Source of the DNA: Streptomyces sp. SN-593
GTDB taxonomy: Bacteria; Actinomycetota; Actinomycetes; Streptomycetales; Streptomycetaceae
DNA: 64,000 nucleotides
Direction of reading: 5' to 3'
Assembly: GCF_016756395.1 (NCBI RefSeq)
Contig: NZ_AP018365.1
Span: 6,638,001 to 6,702,000, forward strand
Shown here: positions 38,009-48,010 of the stretch, piece after piece
Layout: each line of letters opens with the position of its first letter
Numbering within the stretch: position 1 is the stretch's first letter
Translations under genes and position numbers: made by a program
The notes under the pieces: generated by a model
Seen by the model: only the letters and a program-made list of their open reading frames with translations
Database searches by the model: none
Told to the model about the DNA's origin: nothing

Positions 38009-38920
38009 CTAGACGAAGTCCACCCGTTCCTGGGTGATCGGGTAGCCGGCGCGGGCGAAGGCGCGGGCCATCGGGAAGTTCGGCTGGTCGGTGGCCGCCG
38101 CGATCTCGGTGGCACCGAGGTCCACCAGGTCGCGGCCGCACTCGGCCAGCAGGTCGTAGGCGTAGCCGCGGCCGCGCTGCTCGGGGACGACCGCGACGAA
38201 GCCGACGCAGTGCGTCCTCGTGTTGCGCGCCGGGACGTGCAGGCCGACGAGGTCGCCCTGAGGGGTGAAGGCGACGCGCCGCCAGTCGTCGGGGGAGGGC
38301 ATCCAGGACAGGATGCCGAGCGTGTCGTCGAGCGCGGCGTCCAGGCCCTCCGCGTCGAGCTTGTGCCGGTCGTGGGCGTCGAGCGTGCCGGACATGGTCC
38401 GGGCCATCACCGCGCGGAAGGCGGCGTCGTCCGGCTCGGGCCGGTACACCAGCCGGCCGGTGCGGGCCGGCAACGGGCCGTGGTCGGCGGTCCAGGTGTA
38501 GCGGTAGCGCTCCACGAGGCGGCGCATCCCGGCGGCCTCCAGCGCCGCCGCGCGCACCCGCTCGGCGGCCCGCAGCGCGGCCTGCTCGCGCCAGCCGGGC
38601 GGCAGCAGCAGGCTGTGCTCGGCCCTCAGCCGCGCGGCCCGCAGCAGGGCGACCGCGGCCTCCTGCTCGCCGTCGGCGACGTCGAACCAGTCGAGCGCCA
38701 CCGGTGCGGTGTCGTCGGGCTGTGCCCACCACGCGGCGCGGGCCACCGGGGTGCCGTCGCGCAGCGCGACCCACGACCACTCCGGTCGGTACGGGCCGCC
38801 GGCGTCCAGCAGCGCGAAGTCCTCCCCGAGCAGGGCGCGGCCGAGCCGCTCCGCGACGGGGAGTGAGGTGAACAGGGCGGACTCGCCCGCGGTGAGCGGG
38901 CGGAGTACCAGATCGGACAT
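38009..38920 (-). CDS. GNAT-family N-acetyltransferase
   Basis: This 303-residue protein has a C-terminal GNAT acetyl-CoA fold: the acetyl-CoA loop reads VPEQRGRGYAYDLLAECG, followed by TDQPNFPMARAFARAGY. The N-terminal ~150 residues look like a second, degenerate GNAT-like half (LRPLTAGESALFTSLP). The acceptor is unknown. The ATG at 38920 has GAAGGA upstream, but that site is paired within the hairpin at 38928-38956, and a 16-codon upstream ORF ends just before the hairpin. This suggests that translation is inducible by ribosome stalling, as for some antibiotic-resistance genes, so an antibiotic- or stress-modifying acetyltransferase is plausible (inference). Confidence 0.85.
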   Translation of the reverse strand: MSDLVLRPLTAGESALFTSLPVAERLGRALLGEDFALLDAGGPYRPEWSWVALRDGTPVARAAWWAQPDDTAPVALDWFDVADGEQEAAVALLRAARLRAEHSLLLPPGWREQAALRAAERVRAAALEAAGMRRLVERYRYTWTADHGPLPARTGRLVYRPEPDDAAFRAVMARTMSGTLDAHDRHKLDAEGLDAALDDTLGILSWMPSPDDWRRVAFTPQGDLVGLHVPARNTRTHCVGFVAVVPEQRGRGYAYDLLAECGRDLVDLGATEIAAATDQPNFPMARAFARAGYPITQERVDFV

Positions 38921-38927
38921 GTGCGTC

Positions 38928-38956
38928 CTTCGGGAGTCAGCGGTGCGCTCCCGAAG
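38928..38956 (-). promoter_or_regulatory. Hairpin sequestering the GNAT ribosome-binding site
   Basis: In transcript sense, CTTCGGGAG (38956-38948) pairs perfectly with CTCCCGAAG (38936-38928) around an 11-nt loop. The 3' arm runs into the GAAGGA ribosome-binding site (38931-38926). The upstream ORF stop codon is 3 nt before the 5' arm. Confidence 0.6.
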
Positions 38957-38959
38957 AGG

Positions 38960-39010
38960 TCACGGACGTCCGGCGGACGGGCGGGAGCACGGGTCGGTGG
39001 TCCTCGGCAT
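38960..39010 (-). CDS. Putative 16-residue leader peptide upstream of the GNAT gene
   Basis: ATG at 39010 to TGA at 38960 encodes MPRTTDPCSRPSAGRP. AGGAGG lies about 8 bp upstream, a stronger ribosome-binding site than that of the GNAT gene itself. The stop is 39 bp before the GNAT ATG. A terminating or stalled ribosome would cover the 5' arm of the following hairpin and free the GNAT ribosome-binding site. A TACGCT -10-like box lies about 50 bp further upstream. Expression is not proven. Confidence 0.5.
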   Translation of the reverse strand: MPRTTDPCSRPSAGRP

Positions 39011-39280
39011 CGCTCTCGCCTCCTCTTCCTGGTCCTGGCCGGACGTGTCCGCCGAGCGTAGCCCGCCCGCGCCCGCGGCGCCCACCGCTTTTCCGGCCGG
39101 GCGGGGCCGTGCGACGGCCGGGCCGGGGCGGCCGGTCGCGGCGGGGCGTACGGCGCGGCCGAGGCGGGCGCCGACCGGGCGCGCGGGGGTTTTGGCGAAG
39201 GGGGCGCGAGGTCCCGGGACCCGCGGCCCCGGGGTGGCCCGGGGGCCGACGGATCGGCGGACTCGGCGGCGGTCGGAAGA
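39011..39280. other. GC-rich intergenic region between hydrolase and GNAT genes
   Basis: This stretch holds the likely GNAT promoter on the minus strand (TACGCT at about 39053-39058, with AAAA about 28 bp upstream) and the trailer of the hydrolase-side sequence. The rest is GC-rich with short repeats of GGCCGGGGCGG type. I see no further gene. Confidence 0.4.
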
Positions 39281-40159
39281 TCAGCGCGCCAGCAGGTCGC
39301 GCAGCGCGGCGGCCACCTCGGCCGGGGCCTGCTCCGCCATGAAGTGACCCCAGTCGACGGTGGTGTGCACCAGGTCGTCGGCCCACGCGCTCCACAGCGC
39401 CCGGGCGTCGTAGCCGAGCGCGGCGCCCCAGTCCTGCTGGAGCACGGAGACCGGCATCCGCAGCCGGTTGCCCGCGTCGCGGTCCGCCTGGTCGTGCACG
39501 ACGTCGATCCCGGCGGAGGCGCGGTAGTCCGCGACGATCGACGGGACCGCGGCGCGGCAGGCGTCGAGGTAGGAGGCGCGCACGTCCGCCGGGACGGCGG
39601 CGGGGTCGGCCGCCCACGCGTCGAGGAAGTGCCCGAAGAACGCGTCCGAGGCGCCGGCGATCATCTGCTCGGGCAGGCCCGGCGGCTGCGCCATCAGGTA
39701 GAGGTGGAAGCCCACGGCGGCCGAGGTGCCGTGCATCGCCGCCCACATGTCGAGCGTGGGCAGTACGTCCAGGCAGGCCACGTGGGTGACCGCGGTCGGG
39801 TGGTCGAGCCCGGCCCGGAACGCGACCAGCGCGCCCCGGTCGTGCCCGGCCAGCGCGAACCGCTCGTGGCCGAGCGCCCGGGCGAGCGCGACCGTGTCGG
39901 CGGCCATCATGCGCTTGCCGTACGCGGTCCCGTCCGGGTCCGCGGGCTTGTCGCTCGCGCCGTAGCCGCGCAGGTCGGGGCAGATCACGGTGTGGTCCGC
40001 GGCGAGGTCGGCGGCGACGTGCCGCCACATCAGGTGCGTCTGCGGGAAGCCGTGCAGCAGTACGACGGGGCTGCCGCTGCCGCCGACCGCCACGTTCAGG
40101 GTGACGTCCTCGGCGACCTCGACGCGCCGCTGTGCGAAGTCCGGGATGGTCGGTGCCAT
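39281..40159 (-). CDS. Alpha/beta hydrolase, haloacetate dehalogenase/epoxide hydrolase-like
   Basis: This 292-residue cytoplasmic alpha/beta hydrolase has the oxyanion motif LLHGFPQTHLMW (about residue 34), nucleophile elbow AGHDRGAL with Asp107, and a terminal catalytic His in DWGHFMAEQAP. An Asp nucleophile points to the haloacid dehalogenase/epoxide hydrolase branch rather than esterases. The lid contains the long YLMAQPPGLPEQMI segment. The natural substrate is unknown. It is divergent from the SARP regulator, with the repeat-bearing region between them. Confidence 0.83.
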   Translation of the reverse strand: MAPTIPDFAQRRVEVAEDVTLNVAVGGSGSPVVLLHGFPQTHLMWRHVAADLAADHTVICPDLRGYGASDKPADPDGTAYGKRMMAADTVALARALGHERFALAGHDRGALVAFRAGLDHPTAVTHVACLDVLPTLDMWAAMHGTSAAVGFHLYLMAQPPGLPEQMIAGASDAFFGHFLDAWAADPAAVPADVRASYLDACRAAVPSIVADYRASAGIDVVHDQADRDAGNRLRMPVSVLQQDWGAALGYDARALWSAWADDLVHTTVDWGHFMAEQAPAEVAAALRDLLAR

Positions 40160-40532
40160 GGTGTGTGCTTCTCTCTCGTGTCGGTCCTGCTCGATCCGCT
40201 GACAGGTCGAGCCTCGCGCGCCCGGATCAGCAACCGGTCAGCAAGCGACCGGTGACCCCGGGGGAGTCCGGCCGGCGGTGCCACACGAGCCCGGCCGGCG
40301 ATGCCACACGAGTCCGGCCGGCGGTGCGGCCCGAGCCCGGCCGGCGGCCGATCGGTGGTGCGCCCGGCGGTCGATCGGTGGCCCGGGCACAGGGCCCGGG
40401 CACGGCACGAGCGGCGTCGCCCGCGCCGCCTTCCGGGGGCGCCCCCTCCGGTCCGGTGCCCTGCGGTGGCGGCGCCGGGTTTCGGTGCCACAGGTGCGGG
40501 AGGCCGGCACCCCGGGGACGTAGCGTGGGGGG
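40160..40532. other. Repeat-rich divergent region upstream of the SARP gene
   Basis: This 373-bp non-coding region contains 23-bp tandem repeats (40265-40356), two ACCGGT direct repeats at about 40234-40252, repeated CGATCGGTGG elements near 40349-40380 and a doubled GCCCGGGCAC near 40381-40403. A TAGCGT box at 40521-40526 ends 6 nt before the SARP ATG, suggesting a leaderless mRNA. Confidence 0.5.
40265..40356. repeat. Tandem array of four 23-bp units
   Basis: Unit starts are at 40265, 40288, 40311 and 40334. Each begins AG(T/C)CCGGCCGGCG; units 1 and 2 end in CCACACG, unit 3 in GCGGCCCG, and unit 4 decays into CGATCGG. The units are contiguous without spacers. They may be reiterated binding sites for the adjacent regulator or simple replication-slippage products. 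Confidence 0.75.
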
Positions 40533-42629
40533 ATGGCGGAGGTGGCGTTCTCGGTGCTCGGGGCCGTCGTGGCGGAACGGGACGGGGAACGGGTGCCGCT
40601 GCGGGGGCCGCGGCACGCGGCCGTGGTCGGGCGGCTGCTGGTGGCCCGGCGGCGGGTGGTGCCGGTACGGCGGCTGGTCGCGGACCTGTGGGAGGAGGAG
40701 CCGCCCGCGGGGGCCGTGGGCGCCCTACAGACGTTCGTGGCGGCGCTGCGCAAGGCGTTGGAGCCGGAGCGGCCCCCGCGGGCGCCGGCGCGGCTGCTGG
40801 TGACCGAGGGCCCCGGGTACGCGCTGCGGGCGCGGGCCGACGCGGTGGACGCCTGGCGGTTCGAGGCGGCGCTGACGGAGGCCGCCGGCCTGCCGCCCGG
40901 GCCGGCGCTGGAACGGCTGGACGAAGCGCTCGGCCTGTGGCGCGGCCCCGCCTACGCCGACTTCGCCGACGCCCGGTGGGCCCGCGCCGAACGCGCCCGG
41001 CTCGCCGAACTCCGTCTCCAGGCCGAGGAGCGCAGGGCCGGGGCCAGGCTCGCGCTGGGGTCGGCCGCGGAGGCGGTGCCGGACCTGGACGCGCACCTCG
41101 CCGACCACCCGTGGCGCGAGGACGCGTGGCGGCTGCTCGCGCTGGCGCTGTACCGCACCGGCCGCCAAGGCGACGCGCTGGCGGTGCTGCGGCGGGCACG
41201 CGCCGTCCTCGTCGACCGGTTGGGGGTGGACCCGGGGCCGCGGCTGCGCCGGCTGGAGGCGGAGATCCTGGCCCAGGACCCGCACCTGGACCTTCCGGAG
41301 CCACCGGAGCCACCGGGGGTGCCTGGGGTGCCCGGGGCGGCGGGCACGGATCGGCCCCCCGGTCCCTCGGGTCCCTCCGGCACGCCCGGCACGGTCGCCG
41401 ACCGGCTGTGGCGGCAGGCGGCCGCGGAGTACGACCGCACGGTCGGCGGCGGCGCCAGGGCCCGGCTGGAGTCGACCGTCGGCCTGATCCGGAACCTCGC
41501 GGTGACCGGGGGCGGCGGACTCGAAGCCGCCCGGCGGCACCGCCTCGCGGCGATCACCGCGGCGGAGGAACTGGGCGACCCCCGGCTGACCACCCGGGTC
41601 ATCGGCGGCTACGACGTCCCCGCGATCTGGACCCGCGGCGACGACCCCGAGGCGGCCGGCCGGATCGTCGCGGCGGCCGAGCGGACCCTCGCCGCGTTGC
41701 CCCCCGACCCGGCCGGCGGCGCCGGCGCCGGGTACGACGCCGCGCGCTGCCGCCTGCTCGCCACCATCGCGGTGGAGATGCGCGGCACCCGCGATCCGCG
41801 GGGCCCGGAGGCGGCCCGCGCGGCCGAGGAGGCCGCGCGGGCGACGGACGACCCCGCGCTGCTCGTGTACGCGCTCAACGGCGTGTTCATGCAGTCCTGC
41901 ACCCGCGCCGGCCTCGCACCGCGCCGGGACGCGGTCGGCGCCGAACTGGTCGCGCTCGCCGCCCGGCACGACCTGCCCACCTTCGAGGTGCTCGGGCACC
42001 TCATCCGGATGCAGGCGGGGGCGGCCCGTGCCGACTTCTCCGCCGCCGACGCGCACGCCGCGGCGGCGGACGGCCTGGCCGAGCGGCACGAACTGCCGCT
42101 GGTCGGGGTCTTCACCGAGTGGTACGCGGCGCTGCGGCTCGCCGCCGCCGGGCACACGGCCGGGGCCGGGGCCGCCTACCGGGCCGCCGACGCCCGTCTC
42201 GCGGGCGCGGGCATGCCGGGAGTGCGCCGTGGTCTGCTGCCGCTGGCGCTGCTCGGTCTGCACCTCGACCGGGGTGCCGGGGGCGGCGCCGGGGGCACCG
42301 CCGGGGCCGTCACGGCCGCCGCCGAGCGGGCGGACCCCGGGGCGGACTGGGGGCCGTACCGTCCCTGGGCCGAGCCGTTCCTCCTGCTGGGCGCGCGCCG
42401 CCGCGCCGATGCCCGAGAGGCGCTGCGCGCGCTGCCCGAGCCACCCGCCGACCTCACCTACGAGGCGTTGTGCTGCCTGCAAGCCGCTCTCGCCGCGGAG
42501 TTGGGCGATCAGCCCGCCCTGCGCCAGGCCCGGACCCGCCTGCTTCCCGCCGCGGGTGAGCTGGCAGGCGCGGGGAGCGGCATGTTCACGGTCGGCCCGG
42601 TGGATCGCTATCTGGGAAGGGCGGGCTGA
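40533..42629 (+). CDS. AfsR/SARP-family transcriptional regulator without NB-ARC domain
   Basis: This 698-residue protein has an N-terminal OmpR-like winged helix (about 1-95, FSVLGAVVAERDGERVPLRG), then a bacterial transcriptional activation domain (about 98-245, VDAWRFEAALTEAAGLP; WREDAWRLLALALYRTGRQGDALAVLRRAR). A Pro/Gly linker follows (about 252-290), then an Ala-rich alpha-helical region with TPR-like periodicity to the end. No P-loop is visible, so it is not AfsR itself. SARPs usually activate secondary-metabolite genes, but no biosynthetic cluster is present here; neighbours are treY and a hydrolase. Ala/Gly content is very high in the C-terminal half. Confidence 0.85.
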   Translation: MAEVAFSVLGAVVAERDGERVPLRGPRHAAVVGRLLVARRRVVPVRRLVADLWEEEPPAGAVGALQTFVAALRKALEPERPPRAPARLLVTEGPGYALRARADAVDAWRFEAALTEAAGLPPGPALERLDEALGLWRGPAYADFADARWARAERARLAELRLQAEERRAGARLALGSAAEAVPDLDAHLADHPWREDAWRLLALALYRTGRQGDALAVLRRARAVLVDRLGVDPGPRLRRLEAEILAQDPHLDLPEPPEPPGVPGVPGAAGTDRPPGPSGPSGTPGTVADRLWRQAAAEYDRTVGGGARARLESTVGLIRNLAVTGGGGLEAARRHRLAAITAAEELGDPRLTTRVIGGYDVPAIWTRGDDPEAAGRIVAAAERTLAALPPDPAGGAGAGYDAARCRLLATIAVEMRGTRDPRGPEAARAAEEAARATDDPALLVYALNGVFMQSCTRAGLAPRRDAVGAELVALAARHDLPTFEVLGHLIRMQAGAARADFSAADAHAAAADGLAERHELPLVGVFTEWYAALRLAAAGHTAGAGAAYRAADARLAGAGMPGVRRGLLPLALLGLHLDRGAGGGAGGTAGAVTAAAERADPGADWGPYRPWAEPFLLLGARRRADAREALRALPEPPADLTYEALCCLQAALAAELGDQPALRQARTRLLPAAGELAGAGSGMFTVGPVDRYLGRAG

Positions 42630-42817
42630 GGGTCGGGTCGGGCGTGGGCGGCGGGGTGGCCTGTGCTCGTCCTGCGCCGGACCCCGCGCCGGGTCCGGGT
42701 CCGGGTCCCGGTTCAGGTTCGAGTCCGGGTTCGGGGGAGGGCGGGCCTTTCACGGTGGGTGGGGCGGTTCGCTGTCCGGAGGGCGGGTCGAGGGCCGGGT
42801 GCGGCGCTCCCCGGGGG

Positions 42818-45508
42818 CTACTCGCGGGTGAGCAGCGCCACCGGGGAGGAGGCGAGGAGGGCCGTGAGCCGGGCCTCGCCTTCGTGCACGCCGCCGCCGA
42901 GGCGGTCGCGCCAGCGGCCCGGGGGGAGGGGCAGCGTGCTGTCGCGCCAGCCGCCGGCCTCGGCCAGCCGGAGGGACAGCCGGGTCACCGCGGTCAGTGC
43001 CCCGCCGCCGCGGACGAAGGCGACGCAGTGCGCGGACGCCGGGCCCCGGGCGGTCAGCGGCGCGTAGTCCGCCCCCGGGCCGTACCACTCGGGGTGGTCG
43101 CGGCGCAGCCGCAGCGCCGCGGAGGTCAGCCGCAGCTTCACCTCGTCGGCGTCCCGAGGCGCGGCACCCTCCGAGACCCGCGCCAGGGCGCGCTCGGCGC
43201 CGGTCCTGACCCGCCCCGGCTCGGGCTCGTCGAGCGGCCCTCGGTTGTCGGGGTCCACCAGGGTGAAGACCGGGAACTCGGTGCCCTGGTAGACGTCGGG
43301 CACCCCCGGCATCGTCAGGTGCAGCAGCGCCGCGCCGAGCGCGTTCGCGGTGGCGTACGGCTCCAGCGCGGCGGCGAAGGCGCGCACGTCCGGCTGCCGC
43401 ACCCCGCACGGCCCCTGCCGGACGAATTCGGCGACCGCCGCTTCGTACGCCTCGTCCTGTTCGGTCCAGGTGGTGCGCAGGCCGGCCTCGCGCACGGACT
43501 TCAGGGCGGCGGGCACCAGCCGGTCGGCGGAGCAGGAGGAGCCGAGCCCGACGGCGGTCTGGTAGACGGTGTACTCGGTGTGCCGGTCCGGCGCGGCCGC
43601 GCTTCCCGGACCGTCGGGCCCGGCGGGCGGCGGTCCGGAGGCCAGCCACTCCCGCCAGGCGTCGGGCCGCTCGGTGAGCACCGCGAGCCGCAGCCGCAGG
43701 TCACCGCCGCGCTTGGTGTCGTGGGTGGACAGCACCGTGCCGGTGGCGGGCCGGGTGCGCTGCCGCCGCGCGCAGAAGGCGTGGAAGTCCTCGGGGGGCA
43801 GCGCCGGCGTCCCCGGGCTGCGGCCGACCTCGCACAGCGGCAGCAGCGGGCCGTAGCGGTAGAACGCGGCGTCCTCCACGGACTTGGCGTGCAGCGCGGA
43901 GGCGACCTGCGGGAAGCGGACGGCGAAGTCGTCGGCGTCGGGGCCCGGGGCGCAGCCGGCGGCACCTGGGCGCCCCAGCGCGAGGTCGCGGAGCACGGCG
44001 AGCGCGGGGGCCAGGCGCGGGCCGCACTCCTCGGCCGCCTCCCGCGCGGCGCGGGCCAGCACGGCGTCGTCCGTGCCGGACGCCGGGGCGCCGGGCCTGA
44101 CGTAGGTCCGGTAGACGGGCACGCGCACCAGCAGCGCGCGCAGCGCCTCCGCGAGCGCCTCCGGCGCGTACGGCGCCGGGTAAGGGGCGGCGTCCTGGCG
44201 GTCGGGCCCTCCCTGCGCCGCCGCGCGGTCCTCCTCCTCGACGGGCGCCGCCTGTCCGGCCCGCCGGGCCCGGTCCGCGCTCCGCACCAGGCGGGAGACC
44301 TCCGCGGCCAGGTCCCGCTCCACCACGCCGTCCGCGGCCCGGCGCACCGTCGGCTCCCACCGGCCGCCCTCGTCCGCCGGCACCCCGGTGAACGCCCGGT
44401 AGAAGTCCGCCACCTGCGCCGCGCCGACCGGGTCGGTGAACAGCCCGTCGATCCAGTCGAGCGCGTCGTACCCCGTGGTGCCCGCGCACCGCCAGTCCGG
44501 GGGCAGCTCCTCGCCGCGCCGGAGGATCTTCTCCACCACCGTCCAGCGGCCCCCGCTCGCCCGCTCCAGCAGCCGCAGGTAGCCCGCCGGGTCGGCCAGC
44601 CCGTCCGGGTGGTCGATCCGCAGGCCGTCCGCCACGCCCTCCCGCAGCAGCCGCAGCACCGTCGCGTGGGTCGCCTCGAACACCTCCGGGCGCTCGACGC
44701 GGACCGCGATCAGGTCGGAGATGGTGAAGAACCGGCGGTAGTTGAGGTCGGTGCGCGCCGTGCGCCAGTACGCCAGCTCGTAGTGCTGCGCGGCCACCAG
44801 TTCGGGCAGCGGCAGGTCCTCGGTGCCCGGCCGCAGCGGGAAGCGGTGCTCGTAGTACGCCAGTACCCTGCCGCCCGACCCCGACCCCGACCTGGAAGCG
44901 GAGCCGTCGTCCGACCCCGACCCCGACCCGGAAGCGGAGCCGTCGTCCGACCCCGAACCGTCCGCGGGCCCGGCGGCCCCGTCCGTGCCCTCCCGCCCGG
45001 CGCGCTTGTCCGCCACCACCGCGAGCGCGCCCAGCACGTCCGGCAGCGGCTCGCCGAGCACCGGGAGCAGGACCCGCCCGCCCCGCGCGTCCCAGTCGAT
45101 GTCGAACCAGTCGGCGTACCGCGAGCCGGGGCCGTCGCGCAGCACCTCCCACAGCGGGCCGTTGAGGTGCTCGGGCGCCGGCACGGCCATGTGGTTGGGC
45201 ACCACGTCCAGCACCAGGCCCATGCCGTGCGCCCGGGCGCGCGCGGACAGCTCCCGCAGCCCCTGCTCGCCGCCCAGCTCCGCCCGCACCCGCGCGTGGT
45301 CCACCACGTCGTAGCCATGCGTCGAGCCGGGCACCGCCTCCAGCACCGGCGACAGGTGCAGATGGGTGACGCCGAGCGCGGCCAGGTACGGGACCCGGGC
45401 CGCCGCGTCGGCGAAGGTGAAGCGCGGTTGCAGCTGGAGCCGGTAGGTCGAGGCGGGCACCGGGGAGGCCGGTGCGGGGACCGCGGGAGGTGCCGGGAAA
45501 ACCGTCAT
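42818..45508 (-). CDS. treY: Malto-oligosyltrehalose synthase
   Basis: This 896-residue GH13 enzyme isomerises the reducing-end glucosyl bond of maltodextrins to an alpha,alpha-1,1 bond. The family opening STYRLQLQPRFTFADAAARVPYLAALG, the barrel segments HGYDVVDH, MGLVLDVVPNHMAV, DGLRIDHPDGL (nucleophile) and the late LSTHDTKRGGD are intact. A Ser/Gly/Asp-rich insertion at about residues 182-212 comes from a duplicated 36-bp DNA unit and lengthens the protein beyond the family norm. It converges with the SARP gene and lies 126 bp downstream of glgX, so glgX-treY is a probable operon. It works with TreZ (36075-37859). Confidence 0.95.
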   Translation of the reverse strand: MTVFPAPPAVPAPASPVPASTYRLQLQPRFTFADAAARVPYLAALGVTHLHLSPVLEAVPGSTHGYDVVDHARVRAELGGEQGLRELSARARAHGMGLVLDVVPNHMAVPAPEHLNGPLWEVLRDGPGSRYADWFDIDWDARGGRVLLPVLGEPLPDVLGALAVVADKRAGREGTDGAAGPADGSGSDDGSASGSGSGSDDGSASRSGSGSGGRVLAYYEHRFPLRPGTEDLPLPELVAAQHYELAYWRTARTDLNYRRFFTISDLIAVRVERPEVFEATHATVLRLLREGVADGLRIDHPDGLADPAGYLRLLERASGGRWTVVEKILRRGEELPPDWRCAGTTGYDALDWIDGLFTDPVGAAQVADFYRAFTGVPADEGGRWEPTVRRAADGVVERDLAAEVSRLVRSADRARRAGQAAPVEEEDRAAAQGGPDRQDAAPYPAPYAPEALAEALRALLVRVPVYRTYVRPGAPASGTDDAVLARAAREAAEECGPRLAPALAVLRDLALGRPGAAGCAPGPDADDFAVRFPQVASALHAKSVEDAAFYRYGPLLPLCEVGRSPGTPALPPEDFHAFCARRQRTRPATGTVLSTHDTKRGGDLRLRLAVLTERPDAWREWLASGPPPAGPDGPGSAAAPDRHTEYTVYQTAVGLGSSCSADRLVPAALKSVREAGLRTTWTEQDEAYEAAVAEFVRQGPCGVRQPDVRAFAAALEPYATANALGAALLHLTMPGVPDVYQGTEFPVFTLVDPDNRGPLDEPEPGRVRTGAERALARVSEGAAPRDADEVKLRLTSAALRLRRDHPEWYGPGADYAPLTARGPASAHCVAFVRGGGALTAVTRLSLRLAEAGGWRDSTLPLPPGRWRDRLGGGVHEGEARLTALLASSPVALLTRE
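44895..44960. repeat. In-frame 36-bp tandem duplication within treY
   Basis: The sequence starting GAAGCGGAGCCGTCGTCCGA at 44895 recurs at 44931, a period of 36 bp or 12 residues. It encodes a repeating acidic/Gly-Ser stretch (DGSASGSGSGSD). It lies between conserved blocks and does not break the frame. Confidence 0.8.
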
Positions 45509-45634
45509 GCGGTCTTCTCTACCCCGGATCGGCCGAACAGGCGCGCCGGGCCGCCGCGTGCGCCCCGCGGGCCGCCGCGTGCCGCCCGAAAGCCGCCCCG
45601 CGCCGCCCCACCGGGCCCCGCGCGCGCCGACGGC

Positions 45635-47773
<2,139 letters not shown>

Positions 47774-48010
47774 GTGAGGACTCTTCCGCTCCGGGGACCG
47801 TCGCGCGGAGGGTGGCCGCGCGTCCGGGAGTGACGTTGCGAGAGCATCTTCCCATCCCGCCTCCTCCCGAGGGTGACACTGCGGCAACAGCCTGCGACGG
47901 AACGGCCGATGAGGTTGTCTGCTAGTAGTCAAGTAAGGTCGTTCCGGCTGCGGCACCCCCCGCACCGCAGTACCCTTCCTTGATCGTGGACGGGGGCGGG
48001 AGGCGGTGAG

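Noticed and set aside
40265..40356. CRISPR array
   Set aside because: The 23-bp units are directly contiguous with no unique spacers, and there are no cas genes in the window.
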